The notes under the pieces were generated by a model. That model was given only the letters and a program-made list of their open reading frames with translations. It did not search any database and was not told the origin of the DNA. A DNA stretch of 64,000 nt from MED-G105 sp039814575 (lineage in GTDB: Bacteria > Pseudomonadota > Alphaproteobacteria > Caulobacterales > Parvularculaceae): positions 62,001-126,000 of the forward strand of contig JBCCAY010000003.1 of the NCBI GenBank assembly GCA_039814575.1, in the 5' to 3' direction. This document shows, in pieces, positions 52,749-62,124 of this stretch. Position 1 is the stretch's first letter, and each line of letters opens with the position of its first letter. The position numbers and the translations under genes were made by a program.

Positions 52749-52825
52749 CCGTTCCTAACGCCGGAATGACCCGGATCAGGTTCGAAGGGTGCTTCTCAGT
52801 CCCTTAACGCCCTTGCTCCCTGGCG
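52749..52825 (-). promoter_or_regulatory. Orphan TPP riboswitch
   Basis: On the minus strand: GCCAGGGAGCAAGGGCG, then CTGAGA (52794-52799), CACCCTTCGAACCTGATC, and GGGTCATTCCGGCGTTAGGAACGG. All conserved TPP-aptamer elements are present, so it should bind thiamine pyrophosphate. Downstream on the same strand there is only an 11-codon frame (ATG at 52733, stop at 52698), then strong hairpins, then antisense sequence of the small membrane protein. The controlled gene is missing or the RNA acts alone. Confidence 0.9.
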
Positions 52826-53602
52826 CGCATCGACGGTTGATTTTGATCTGCGATTAATGCCTGCTTTAGTCTCGGCGTTTGCTTTTTAAGCATCGGCGTC
52901 AACCAATTCCATTCACCAATCTCCGACGTTCGTTCGATAACGGAATGTCTCTCCCAAAGAACGAACGACGCCTTTCGACGCTTTAAATGCAGATCAAGAC
53001 ATTCTTATTGGCTGCGCGTGCGCGGCCAAAGGAACGGTTCACCTGCTCGCGCGAAGCATAAGCGGCGCAAATCGGACCCGGATCGATAACGCATGTTTAA
53101 AAGAACGGTTTTGCCGCCAGTCCATAAAGAAACCGGCATTTGTCGATACTGGCCAGGCGTTCTCTTTCGAAGAAGAAACAAAGAGAAAAAGCCGAAGAGC
53201 ATCAGCCTTCGCAAACGTTTCTACGCGAAATAATACGACCGACAGGACAGCCGCGAGAATGTGCTCAAACGCCCTTCTCTCGAGAAGTCCCTTAGAACCG
53301 ACACCGTCGTCTCTCAAACAGGCGCACTAGCTCGTCCGCATCCCTTTCGTCAAAGGACGCTGTCGCCGTGCATACTTCTTACTAAAGGCAAATCAACAAC
53401 CGCTGCGCGTCGCACGAGTCGTCGTCAAATGGCGACAGGCGGGACGCCCCTCGGAACGTATAAAGAATGCCCTAAAAACGTATCCTACGCAAGTCACTGC
53501 CGCATTAAATTCCGAAAACACCCTATTGCTGATGGTCGTTGACGCTTTGGCGTTCGGCGGCGTCGAGCGCGTCAATGTGCACGCTTTTTAGGAAGTCGTT
53601 AT
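52826..53602. other. Gene-poor region upstream of the orphan riboswitch
   Basis: About 780 bp without a supported gene. A 9-bp inverted repeat CGTTCGTTC (52927-52935)/GAACGAACG (52959-52967) is present. A minus-strand open frame of about 90 codons (53317-53039) exists but shows no recognisable family or ribosome binding site. The composition is less GC-biased at third positions than in neighbouring genes, suggesting decayed or non-coding DNA. The riboswitch promoter should be within the first 100 bp. Confidence 0.4.
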
Positions 53603-54064
53603 TTATTCTGTAGGCGTTATTTTTGCGATTGCCGTCGCCGCGGCGACGGCGTGCCGCATTGCGTCGGCGGAATAGGCTGTCGTCAGTGTATCAATGATAA
53701 CGCCGGTGTCGTGATCGATGAGAAGCGCAAAACCCGTCGCGCCGGCATAGCGGTCGAAGGCGTCGGTAAAGCCGTGCTCGTCCGCGATGCTTCTGACGGC
53801 GTCGCGTTCGCCAAAGGTGAAGTTCAGTTCTACGAATTGCACCGGCGCGCCGTCAAAGTCCGGCATGACTTTCGCGATGCGTGGCTTGAGAATTTTACAT
53901 GCCGTGCACCAGGCTGATGAGAAGGTGGCGACGATCAGTTCGGGTTTTTCGGCGTCATTATGTGTTGCGCTAACAGCCGGCGTACGCGCGTAGCTGACAA
54001 AGGCGGCGACGGCCAGAAAAAGAACCGTAAGCTGAAAAATATTGCGGCGTGTGGCGCGTTGCAT
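53603..54064 (-). CDS. Thioredoxin-like periplasmic protein
   Basis: A 153-aa exported or membrane-anchored thioredoxin-fold protein. The N-terminal hydrophobic segment (about 10-27) is a signal or anchor. The active site is SSAWCTACKILKP (CxxC = CTAC), followed by VQFVELNFTFGE and a late FALLIDHDTGVII, in which Pro of the usual cis-Pro loop is not obvious. Probably a disulfide reductase or oxidase in the periplasm. Single gene, about 95 bp downstream of ubiB on the same strand. Confidence 0.8.
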   Translation of the reverse strand: MQRATRRNIFQLTVLFLAVAAFVSYARTPAVSATHNDAEKPELIVATFSSAWCTACKILKPRIAKVMPDFDGAPVQFVELNFTFGERDAVRSIADEHGFTDAFDRYAGATGFALLIDHDTGVIIDTLTTAYSADAMRHAVAAATAIAKITPTE

Positions 54065-54160
54065 AGGGTCTCTGATGGATGCTTGCTCAATAACAGCAAA
54101 GATGGAGCGCCAAAGCCAGTCACAATGCGGTGACGCAGGCCGCCGTTTTGGGCCGGCGCG

Positions 54161-55735
54161 TTAAGTGAGCGCCAGCGCCGCCGCCAAGATAATCGCCGCA
54201 GAACCGGCGAACCACAAAGCGCCGCGCGTCATGCGCCCCTGCTTCGAGAGCGCCCGCGCGAGGTCTTCGGTGGACTCCGGTGAGAGACTGAGACGGTCCT
54301 CGCTGATCCGCGCTGATGCTTCGCCGAGGAGTTCCAAATAGCGCGGGATGTGCGGGGCCACGTCGATCGCTTTTTCCGTTGCTTCGCGTAAACGCTCCAG
54401 CTGTCTGCGCGGGCCAATGGCGTCCGTGATATAGGCGCGCACGATCGGCGTCGCCGCGTCCCAAAGATTGATGGACGGATCAAGCGTGCGCGCGACGCCT
54501 TCGACGATCACCATGGTGCGCTGTAGAAGCACGAGTTCGGGCCGTAAGTGCATGTCGAATAGATCGGTGACGTCGAACAGCTGTTGTAAGACCCGCGACA
54601 TGTCCATTTTGTCCGCGTCGCGCCCATAAAGAGGCTCGCCGACGGCCCTTAGGGCTTGCGCGAATTGATCAAGGGAATGATGTGCGGGCACATAGCCGGC
54701 GTCGAAATGCGCCTTCGCGGTGCGGGTGTAGTCGCGGGTGATGAAGCCGTGGATGATCTCCGCGAAAGTGCGCCGCGCGTCTTCGGAAAGCCGGCCCATA
54801 ATGCCGAAATCAATAAGAACGATAACGCCGTTTTTATCGACCATCAAATTGCCCTGGTGCATGTCGGCGTGGAAGAAGCCGTGCTGCAGGGCTTGAATCA
54901 AAAACAATTGGATGACGTCGACGGCGAGTTGTTTGCGGTCGTGCCCGGCGGCGTCGAGGGCTGCGATGTCGCTGATGGGGGTGGCGTCGACCCATTCCAC
55001 CGTAAGGATGCGCCGGCTCGACAACTCCCATACGACGCTTGGAATGCGCGCGCGCGCGTCGCCTTTTAGATTGTCGGCTAATTGCGAGGCGGCGCCGGCT
55101 TCCATGCGTAGATCAAGCTCGATGGCGGCGGATTCTTTCAGCGTCTCGATGAATTTCACCGGTTCTAGACGCCGCGCCGCTTTGGAGACCGCTTCGGCGA
55201 GGCGGGCGGCGCGGGAGAAAGCGCGAAACTCGCGCACGGCGCGCTGTTCAATCTTTGGTCTGAGGATTTTAACCGCGACGTCGCGACCGTCTTTCGTTTG
55301 CGCCCGGTGCACTTGCGCGATCGACGCCGCCGCGATCGGCTCGGAGAAAGACGTATAAAGCGCATCCACGGGTTGGCCGAACGTTCGCTCTAGTTCCTCA
55401 ATCGCCGCAGCGTTGCCGAACGCCGGCATTTTGTCTTGTAGGCGTCCGAGGTCGGCCGCCATTTCAAAGCCGATAACGTCGGGGCGCGTCGCCATCACTT
55501 GGCCGAGTTTGACGTAAGGCGGGCTCATGGTTTCGAACGCGGTAGCTAGACGCTCGCCAGGGCGCAGACGGCGGCCGTTTTTTTCGCGTTTGGCGCCGAT
55601 GCGCGATAGGGATGCGACGATCCGCAAGGGCGTCGGCATCAGGCTCTCATATTCGGCGGGCGCCAGCGCATCGTAGCGGGTGAGGCGGCCTGCAGCGCCG
55701 GCGAGGCGCAACCAATCGAAGAGCGCGGTGATCAT
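54161..55735 (-). CDS. ubiB: UbiB, ABC1/ADCK family ubiquinone biosynthesis protein
   Basis: Atypical kinase-like ATPase needed for ubiquinone synthesis. The family KxGQ motif is KLGQ (76-79), with the Ala-rich loop AAASIAQVHRA (135-145), the Lys in VAVKILRP (156) and the catalytic segment HADMHQGNLMV with DFG in LIDFGIMG. One C-terminal TM helix (GALWFAGSAAIILAAALA) anchors it to the inner membrane. 524 aa is typical. It lies 23 bp after ubiE on the same strand, forming an operon. Confidence 0.96.
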   Translation of the reverse strand: MITALFDWLRLAGAAGRLTRYDALAPAEYESLMPTPLRIVASLSRIGAKREKNGRRLRPGERLATAFETMSPPYVKLGQVMATRPDVIGFEMAADLGRLQDKMPAFGNAAAIEELERTFGQPVDALYTSFSEPIAAASIAQVHRAQTKDGRDVAVKILRPKIEQRAVREFRAFSRAARLAEAVSKAARRLEPVKFIETLKESAAIELDLRMEAGAASQLADNLKGDARARIPSVVWELSSRRILTVEWVDATPISDIAALDAAGHDRKQLAVDVIQLFLIQALQHGFFHADMHQGNLMVDKNGVIVLIDFGIMGRLSEDARRTFAEIIHGFITRDYTRTAKAHFDAGYVPAHHSLDQFAQALRAVGEPLYGRDADKMDMSRVLQQLFDVTDLFDMHLRPELVLLQRTMVIVEGVARTLDPSINLWDAATPIVRAYITDAIGPRRQLERLREATEKAIDVAPHIPRYLELLGEASARISEDRLSLSPESTEDLARALSKQGRMTRGALWFAGSAAIILAAALALT

Positions 55736-55758
55736 GGAGTTATGCGCCTTCCGCTGGT

Positions 55759-56562
55759 TTAAATCTTCGCGCCAAGGTGAAGGGCGGCGATCCCGCCCGT
55801 CAGGTTTTCATAGCGCACCGATTTAAAGCCGGCGTCTGCAATCATGTCGGCGAAGGCTTCTTGGCTCGGAAAGCGGCGAATGGATTCCACGAGATATTGA
55901 TAGCTTTCGCGGTCGTCCACGACTTTTTCGCCGAGCCAAGGAATGACGTTGAACGAATACGCGTCATAGGCTTTTTGCAGGCCTTCCGTAATCGGATGGG
56001 AGAACTCCAGGCAGGCGAAGACGCCGCCGCGTTTCAGGACGCGATAGGCTTCTGCAAGTGCTTGCTCGATATGGGTGACATTGCGAATACCAAACGAGAT
56101 TGTGTAGGCGTCGACCGTTTTATCCGGCAGCGGAATGTTCTCGGCGTCGCCGCAAACCCGCGCCGCGTCATTGGCGGCTTCAAGCGTGCTTTGCGTTTCG
56201 TTGGTGCGGGCGCGGGCGCGCGCGCGTGCGAGGCCGGCATAGAGCATGTCGGCGTTGACGTCACAGACGATCGCCTTCGCCGGCGGGCGCGTTTCGGCGC
56301 CGGGGCGCGTCGCGGCGCGCGCGAGATAGGCTTCGGCGACGTCGCCAGTGCCGCCGGCCATATCGAGGAGGGTGCGGCCCGGCTGCGGGGTCAGGCGGTC
56401 GATCAGCACCGACTTCCAGATCCGATGGACGCCGCCGGACATAAGATCGTTCATCACATCGTAGCGCGCCGCCACCGAGGTGAAGACGCCGCGCACCATG
56501 CCGGCTTTCTCTTCGGTGTCTACTTTGCGAAAGCCGAAATCAGTTTTTGTGTCAGCGGGCAT
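55759..56562 (-). CDS. ubiE: Ubiquinone/menaquinone C-methyltransferase UbiE
   Basis: SAM-dependent C-methylation of demethyl-quinol intermediates. The N-terminal signature is VFTSVAARYDVMNDLMSGGVHRIWK; motif I is LLDMAGGTGDVAEAYL; later YTISFGIRNVTHIEQALAEAYRVLKRGG. The 267-aa length includes an insertion of about 15 residues (Ala/Thr/Arg-rich) after motif I. First gene of ubiE-ubiB. The quinone pathway also supplies the alternative oxidase encoded 5 kb away. Confidence 0.96.
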   Translation of the reverse strand: MPADTKTDFGFRKVDTEEKAGMVRGVFTSVAARYDVMNDLMSGGVHRIWKSVLIDRLTPQPGRTLLDMAGGTGDVAEAYLARAATRPGAETRPPAKAIVCDVNADMLYAGLARARARARTNETQSTLEAANDAARVCGDAENIPLPDKTVDAYTISFGIRNVTHIEQALAEAYRVLKRGGVFACLEFSHPITEGLQKAYDAYSFNVIPWLGEKVVDDRESYQYLVESIRRFPSQEAFADMIADAGFKSVRYENLTGGIAALHLGAKI

Positions 56563-56982
56563 CGTTGGTTTCTCTTGCAGGGCGAGGGGATGATTAGACG
56601 TGCGCCGTTTTGATTACGTTGTTCAAGGGCTTATCGGTTCCCCTAGGCCTTGAGAAGGTGTTTTGAGAAGAGATCTCGCCTCACCAGGGGAAAGCCGTCT
56701 TTTGCTTTCGCGATGCAGGCGAAGCGCCGTTTTTCGCTCGGTGTCGCGCTGTGTCACGTTATCGTGAGGATTAACCGATCCAAATTCAATGCAGAACGCG
56801 TAAGGGGATGATTGATAAATAGAAATCCCGCTGTATCGTGCGCGATGATTGTGTCGAGCCCGACTGAACGACGTCTTCGAGATTATGACGCTGTGCGCTT
56901 TTGAAGAGGGCTCTTTGCACACCGTGGAATTGGGCGACGTCGCGGGTTCGCGACGTTGGAAGATAATCTTGGGGCGCGTGCG
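56563..56982. other. Divergent ubiE/ihfB intergenic region
   Basis: About 420 bp with no supported gene. Before ihfB there is a perfect 8-bp hairpin, ACGTCGCG/CGCGACGT with a GGTT loop (56937-56956), 26 bp before the ATG, which may lie in the ihfB leader. A minus-strand open frame across this region and ihfB (57147-56623) is an antisense shadow. Confidence 0.4.
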
Positions 56983-57282
56983 ATGATTAAATCCGAATTG
57001 GTCCAGAAGCTGGCCGACGAAAACCCGAATTTGTTCCATCGTGATATTGAGCGCATCGTCTCTATATTTTTCAGTGAAATCTCCGACTCGCTTGTCCAAG
57101 GCGAACGCGTTGAATTGCGTGGCTTCGGCGCTTTTTCGGTGAAGCATCGTCCGGCGCGGGTCGGCCGCAACCCTCGGTCCGGCGAGGCGGTGGACATCGA
57201 AGAGAAATATTCGCCGTTTTTCAAGGCGGGCAAAGAGATCCGTGACCGTCTCAACAAGGACAGCAACGGCGGCGACGAATAA
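56983..57282 (+). CDS. ihfB: Integration host factor subunit beta
   Basis: DNA-bending nucleoid protein that pairs with IhfA. 99 aa with the HU/IHF fold: MIKSELVQKLADENPNLF at the start, the conserved GERVELRGFGAFSVKHRPAR, and the DNA-intercalating beta arm RNPRSGEAVDI. The ATG at 56983 fits family N-termini, while an extension to 56956 would not. It is followed by lapA and trpF, an order common in alphaproteobacteria. Confidence 0.95.
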   Translation: MIKSELVQKLADENPNLFHRDIERIVSIFFSEISDSLVQGERVELRGFGAFSVKHRPARVGRNPRSGEAVDIEEKYSPFFKAGKEIRDRLNKDSNGGDE

Positions 57283-57441
57283 GCGCTTTGCGTCGCGCCC
57301 CTTTTTTAGCGGCGTTGTTTCGCTTTAGGTCTTTGTGAGAACGCGCCTTTTAGCAATGTGCGTTTCATCGGCGCGAGATATTTTAGGCGTTGTGCAAACC
57401 GTGTTATTGCCGCCTCTTAAGTCGGCGTTCTTGGTGTCGTT

Positions 57442-57774
57442 ATGGGAAAACTCCTGTCATTCTTAATTTGGACGCCCCTGGCGCTCGCTTTCGCCATCTT
57501 GCTTGCAGCGAACCGTCAATTGGTGGCGATCAGTTTCGATCCCACATCAGTTGAGAACCCGGCGCTGCAAACGATGGCCATCCCGCTTTGGATGTGGCTG
57601 ATTTTATGCTTGCTGGTTGGGTTCTTTCTTGGCGCGACGGCGATGTGGTCGTCGGGGCGCGCCAAGCGGATTGAAGCGGCTGCTAATCGTCGCGCGGTGA
57701 AAGACCTGCAAAAAGAAAATCAAATCCTCGCCGCCCGCACGACGGGCGACGCGCCATTGATTGTCGCTGAATGA
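57442..57774 (+). CDS. lapA: LapA/DUF1049 family membrane protein
   Basis: A 110-aa protein with two TM helices (about 5-24 and 48-70) and a cytosolic coiled coil (AKRIEAAANRRAVKDLQKENQIL). LapA (YciS) works with LapB in lipopolysaccharide assembly in E. coli; a function here is inferred from the fold and the conserved ihfB-lapA-trpF order. Its stop overlaps the trpF start by 4 bases (ATGA). Confidence 0.85.
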   Translation: MGKLLSFLIWTPLALAFAILLAANRQLVAISFDPTSVENPALQTMAIPLWMWLILCLLVGFFLGATAMWSSGRAKRIEAAANRRAVKDLQKENQILAARTTGDAPLIVAE

Positions 57775-58466
57775 CGTCTGAATTGTTATCGCCGCCGATC
57801 ATTAAAATCTGCGGCGTCACCTCTCTCGATGCCGCGCTCGCCGCGACCGACTCCGGCGCGGACATGATCGGCTTAGTCTTTGTTGAAAAAAGCCCGCGGG
57901 CCATTAGCGCTGACGCTGCGATTGCGTTGGCGCAGAGCGTGCGTGAACGGCGCGACCATCCGCCTCGGTTCGTCGGGCTTTTTGTAGACGCCGATGACGC
58001 GGCGATCGGTGTGGCGGCGCCGGCGCTCGATGGGTTGCAATGCCACGGCGCGGAGACGCCCGCCCGCATCGCCGCGATCAAAGAGACTTTCAAGCTACCG
58101 GTGATGAAAGCCTTGCCTGTCGGCGCCGCAGCTGACCTCGCCGCGGCGGAGGCGTTCGAAGGTATTGCCGACGCGTTTCTGTTTGACGCCCGTCCGCCGA
58201 AAGGCGCCGTCGTCACGGGCGGACATGGCGTGGTCTTCGATTGGAGCGTGCTCCGCGCTTATAAAGGGCCGACGCGGTTTCTGTTGGCCGGAGGCCTCGT
58301 CCCTGAGAATGTGGCGCGGGCGATAGCTGCGCTTCGGGGGTTACCTGGTTTCGCGGGCGTTGACGTCTCTTCGGGCGTTGAAAGCAAGCGCGGCGTCAAA
58401 GATCTCAACAAAATTCGCGCGTTCACCTGCACCGCCGCGCAAGCATGGGACGAGCCGGCTTTTTAA
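57771..58466 (+). CDS. trpF: Phosphoribosylanthranilate isomerase
   Basis: TIM-barrel enzyme of tryptophan synthesis, converting PRA to CdRP. Features: IKICGVTSLDAALAATDSGADMIGLVF with the catalytic Cys, LQCHGAETPARI, FDARPPKGAVVTGGHGVVFDW with the catalytic Asp, and FLLAGGLVPENVARAI with GVDVSSGVESKRGVKD. 231 aa. Overlaps lapA by 4 bases and is followed by trpB. Confidence 0.96.
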   Translation: MTSELLSPPIIKICGVTSLDAALAATDSGADMIGLVFVEKSPRAISADAAIALAQSVRERRDHPPRFVGLFVDADDAAIGVAAPALDGLQCHGAETPARIAAIKETFKLPVMKALPVGAAADLAAAEAFEGIADAFLFDARPPKGAVVTGGHGVVFDWSVLRAYKGPTRFLLAGGLVPENVARAIAALRGLPGFAGVDVSSGVESKRGVKDLNKIRAFTCTAAQAWDEPAF

Positions 58467-58625
58467 GTCTCGGCTTAAGGCGCCGCGACCGCCCCATCGC
58501 CTGAGACGCGGAATACGCAGAATGGTCGCGGGCGTGCGGGTCTTGGCGCCCATGCGCCTGATGCTTTAAGTCCGACGCGTTGCCGCGTGATTTCCTGCGC
58601 TGCGCTTTTGATTACAGGTTCAGCT

Positions 58626-59873
58626 ATGACGACCCCCAACTCTTTCCGCGAAGGCCCCGACGCAGACGGGCGTTTCGGCGCTTTCGGCGGGCGCTATGTC
58701 GCTGAAACCCTTATGCCGCTTATTCTGTCGCTGGCGGATGAATACGAAAAAGCCAAGTCAGACCCCAGTTTCGACGCTGAATTCCGGTATTACCTGAAGC
58801 ATTATGTGGGCCGTCCGTCGCCGCTCTATTTCGCGGAGCGTCTGACTGAGTATGTCCGGGGTAAGGCCGGGTCAGGCCCCAACGGACCAAAGGGCGCGAA
58901 AATCTATCTAAAGCGCGACGAGCTCAATCATACCGGCGCCCATAAAATTAATAATTGCATCGGCCAAATTCTTTTGGCGCGGCGCATGGGCAAGACCCGC
59001 ATCATCGCGGAAACCGGCGCCGGCCAACACGGCGTCGCGACGGCGACGGTGTGTGCGCGCTTTGGTTTGCCTTGCGTTGTTTATATGGGTGAGACGGACG
59101 TTGAGCGACAAAAGCCGAACGTCTTTCGCATGAAGCTGCTGGGCGCGGAAATCGAGCCGGTCACCTCCGGCACGGCGACCCTGAAAGATGCAATGAATGA
59201 GGCATTGCGCGATTGGGTCACGAATGTCGCCGACACGTTTTACATCATTGGCACCGCCGCCGGCCCGCACCCCTATCCGACGCTCGTGCGCGATTTCCAA
59301 TCGGTGATCGGGACCGAAGCGAAAGAACAAATGCGCGAGGCGGAAGGCCGCTTGCCGGACGTCGTCATGGCGTGCATCGGCGGCGGCTCCAACGCCATTG
59401 GGCTGTTCCATCCATTTCTCGATGACGCCGACGTGGAAATTATCGGCGTCGAAGCGGCGGGGCGCGGTGTCGAAACGGGGGCTCACGCGGCGTCGCTCAC
59501 CGGCGGCAAGCCCGGCGTTCTGCATGGAAACCGGACGTATCTTTTGCAAGATGATGACGGTCAGATCACCGACGCCCACTCGATTTCGGCGGGCCTTGAT
59601 TATCCCGGCATCGGCCCGGAGCACGCTTTCCTGCATGACAGCGGCCGGGCGACATATTTGTCCGCAACTGACGAAGAAGCGCTCGCCGCGTTTCAGCTCT
59701 GCGCCAAGCTTGAAGGCATCATTCCGGCCTTAGAGCCCTCGCACGCTCTTGCCAGAGCGCTCGATAAAGCCGCTGAGATGGACGTCGATCAAATCCTGCT
59801 TCTCAATATGTGCGGCCGCGGCGACAAAGACCTGTTCTCGGTTATGGACCATCTTGACGGCGCGACCCTTTGA
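58626..59873 (+). CDS. trpB: Tryptophan synthase beta chain
   Basis: PLP enzyme that joins indole and serine. The PLP Lys107 is in LNHTGAHKINNCIGQ; the phosphate-binding loop GGGSNAIG is present. 415 aa; a Gly/Pro-rich insert (about 80-92) makes it slightly longer than usual. The ATG at 58626 (AGG upstream) is chosen over a longer frame from 58587. Unusually it is separated from trpA by two glycan genes over 2.25 kb. Confidence 0.97.
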   Translation: MTTPNSFREGPDADGRFGAFGGRYVAETLMPLILSLADEYEKAKSDPSFDAEFRYYLKHYVGRPSPLYFAERLTEYVRGKAGSGPNGPKGAKIYLKRDELNHTGAHKINNCIGQILLARRMGKTRIIAETGAGQHGVATATVCARFGLPCVVYMGETDVERQKPNVFRMKLLGAEIEPVTSGTATLKDAMNEALRDWVTNVADTFYIIGTAAGPHPYPTLVRDFQSVIGTEAKEQMREAEGRLPDVVMACIGGGSNAIGLFHPFLDDADVEIIGVEAAGRGVETGAHAASLTGGKPGVLHGNRTYLLQDDDGQITDAHSISAGLDYPGIGPEHAFLHDSGRATYLSATDEEALAAFQLCAKLEGIIPALEPSHALARALDKAAEMDVDQILLLNMCGRGDKDLFSVMDHLDGATL

Positions 59874-59886
59874 TCGTGCTTGATCA

Positions 59887-60663
59887 ATGGTCCGCGTCGG
59901 GATACGCCGCGAGGTCATGGCCGACGCCCCTCTCACCCCATTTACGATCGTCGTCACCAGTTGCGGTCGGTTCGATTTGCTGGAACGCACCATGCGCTCG
60001 CTGTACGCGCACCTCGATGAGGCGCCGGCCCGCACGATCATTGTTGAAGACTCCGGCGACGACGCTGTAAGCGACGCCCTCAGCGATGTTGGCGCGCCGC
60101 ACGAGATCGAGTTTCTAATCAATCGACCGCAATTGGGACAAATGGCGGCGATCGACCGCGCCTACGCCATGGTGCGAACGCCGTTCATTTTCCATTGTGA
60201 AGATGATTGGGAATTCTTCCGTACCGGGTTTATCGGTGAATCGCGGGCTGTTCTTGATCACCATGGCGATGTGAGTTTGGTGAGTTTACGGGCGCGGGAT
60301 GCGCTAAACCCTCTCTTGCGAGATTTGCCTGATCAATCCGATGCTGGTCTTCAGTATTTCCTTGCAGATCCGGCGCGGCATCCGGAATATTTTTCCTACA
60401 CTTTCAATCCGGGCTTGCGGCGCCTGGCGGACGCCTTGCAGATCGGCCCGTTCGCGGCGCTCGGTTACGAGCCGGATGTCAGCTACGCCTTTAAGAAGGC
60501 TGGTTTCCGCGAGGCGCATTTGTCCGACCCGGCCGTAAGGCACATCGGCGATGAGCGCCATGTGGACGATCCTTTCGCGCCGAAACGGCCTCGCTCCGCA
60601 CTTGGTCGATTGAAGCGATCTGCGTCAAAACGGATGAAGAGATTGGCGAGGCTTTTAAAATGA
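59887..60663 (+). CDS. GT2-like glycosyltransferase inserted in trp operon
   Basis: A 258-aa GT-A protein with FTIVVTSCGRFDLLERTMRSL at the start, IIVEDSGDD, and FIFHCEDDWEFF (DXD-like acidic cluster) in the middle; basic C-terminus (SALGRLKRSASKRMKRLARLLK). It begins 13 bp after trpB and overlaps the following O-antigen ligase-like gene by 4 bases. ATG 59917 is an alternative start. Probably works with its neighbour in surface glycan assembly. Confidence 0.8.
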   Translation: MVRVGIRREVMADAPLTPFTIVVTSCGRFDLLERTMRSLYAHLDEAPARTIIVEDSGDDAVSDALSDVGAPHEIEFLINRPQLGQMAAIDRAYAMVRTPFIFHCEDDWEFFRTGFIGESRAVLDHHGDVSLVSLRARDALNPLLRDLPDQSDAGLQYFLADPARHPEYFSYTFNPGLRRLADALQIGPFAALGYEPDVSYAFKKAGFREAHLSDPAVRHIGDERHVDDPFAPKRPRSALGRLKRSASKRMKRLARLLK

Positions 60664-61976
60664 TCGCATCCGGCGGCCCATCAAAACCTGCGCCCGACCC
60701 ACAATCCACCCCGGCTAACCCTGTTGGCGGGTTGGAGACATGGGGTATTGAAAGCGGCCGGGCAGCGGATGTTTTTTCGCCGTCTGAATTGAGCCGAGGA
60801 CTGACCTTCGCGGGGTTTTTCTGGATGTTGGCGATCGCGGCGATCCTCGGCCATCGGGCTTATGCGCCGCTCTTATTGTTGCCGCTCGCCGTCATCGATT
60901 GGCGCCACGCCTATTATGCGCGCCGCGCGACCTTCCGGCGTCTCGATCGTGGCTGGCTTCTGTATTTTGCAAGCGCGGCCGTCATTTGTTTCTATACGGT
61001 GTTAAGCGCCTTGTGGTCGCCTTTGCCGCAACGCGCTGATTGGGGTTTGCGGCTTAGCCTATGTTTCGCGCTGGCGCCGTTCGCGTATCACGCCGTCAGC
61101 TACCTCTCACCGGCTGCGCGGGCGCGGGCGGCGGCCGGCATGGCGTGGGCGAGCCTCGCCATGCTTGCTTTATTACTCTTTGAAGCGGCCACGAACGCCG
61201 GCATCCGGCGTTTCTTGCCGCCCGATCAGCACATCAGTCGCGACATTATCTCCCTCGGGCGCGGCTCTTTGCTGTTGGTGTTGTTGGTTTGGCCGGCGCG
61301 GCGCATTTTTCACATGCAATTGCGTCGCCCACTGATCGGCTTGGCGTTAATCGTCCTGGCCGCCATTCCGGCAGTGCGGTTCACGATTGTCACCAATGCG
61401 GTGATGCTCGGCACCGGCGCGGTGGGCCTTGTTTGGGGGTTCTTGTTTAAGGCGCGTGGCGTTGCGCTCCTCTTCGCTGGGGCCGTTGCGCTCGTCTGGC
61501 TGACACCGCTCGTTGCGATCCTCATGCCGACGGACACGGTGCTCGTTTGGGCGCAGGATTTGCCGGACTCCTGGGTGCAGCGCATTCACATTTGGGATCG
61601 CGCGGGCGCGGAAATTCTCACGCACCCCTTTGGCGGCGGGGTTGGGTATTCGCGTTCTTTAACCGATGCGATGGAGATGGTGACGATCAACGGCGTTAAA
61701 CTGAACACCATGCCGCTGCATCCCCACAATCTCTTTCTCCATGTTTGGCTGGATCTCGGCGTCATCGGCGCTTTGGGCTTAAGCGGGCTTATCATCGCCG
61801 CTTATCTCGGGGCTCGTGGAGCGGTGGCTGGCGGCGGCGCCGGCGTGATCTGCGCGATCGCCGCCTCGCTTTTGGTGACGGCGATGACAGAGTGGAGCGT
61901 CTGGCAAATCTGGCGTTTCGCCGCCGTTTGGATTGCGCTCATCGCCTGGCGATTGTCTGGCCCGTCGATGCGGTAG
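60660..61976 (+). CDS. O-antigen ligase/polymerase-like membrane protein (Wzy_C)
   Basis: A 438-aa polytopic membrane protein with about 11-12 hydrophobic helices. The Wzy_C signature is near the end: a periplasmic loop with HPFGGGVGYS, then LHPHNLFLHVWLDLGVIGALGL, where the His-His-Asn region is catalytically important in WaaL. It overlaps the GT2 gene by 4 bases and is followed 149 bp later by trpA. Ligase and polymerase roles cannot be separated by sequence. Confidence 0.85.
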   Translation: MIASGGPSKPAPDPQSTPANPVGGLETWGIESGRAADVFSPSELSRGLTFAGFFWMLAIAAILGHRAYAPLLLLPLAVIDWRHAYYARRATFRRLDRGWLLYFASAAVICFYTVLSALWSPLPQRADWGLRLSLCFALAPFAYHAVSYLSPAARARAAAGMAWASLAMLALLLFEAATNAGIRRFLPPDQHISRDIISLGRGSLLLVLLVWPARRIFHMQLRRPLIGLALIVLAAIPAVRFTIVTNAVMLGTGAVGLVWGFLFKARGVALLFAGAVALVWLTPLVAILMPTDTVLVWAQDLPDSWVQRIHIWDRAGAEILTHPFGGGVGYSRSLTDAMEMVTINGVKLNTMPLHPHNLFLHVWLDLGVIGALGLSGLIIAAYLGARGAVAGGGAGVICAIAASLLVTAMTEWSVWQIWRFAAVWIALIAWRLSGPSMR

Positions 61977-62124
61977 CGCTGATATGATGTTTGAAGTTTG
62001 GCGCGGCGCCGGCGAAAAACCGACAAGACGGCTTAGAACCAGAGAGAATTTGTCAATCGCCGCGCGATCGCTTAAGGCGAGGCGCTCCGAAAGACGGATC
62101 TAACTTTGACCGAGAGGCGAGCGC

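Noticed and set aside
53039..53317. Minus-strand frame of about 93 codons upstream of the orphan riboswitch
   Set aside because: No ribosome binding site, no recognisable domain, and composition unlike real genes nearby.
56623..57147. Minus-strand open frame of 174 codons over ihfB and its leader
   Set aside because: It is antisense to the well-supported ihfB gene and has no family similarity.
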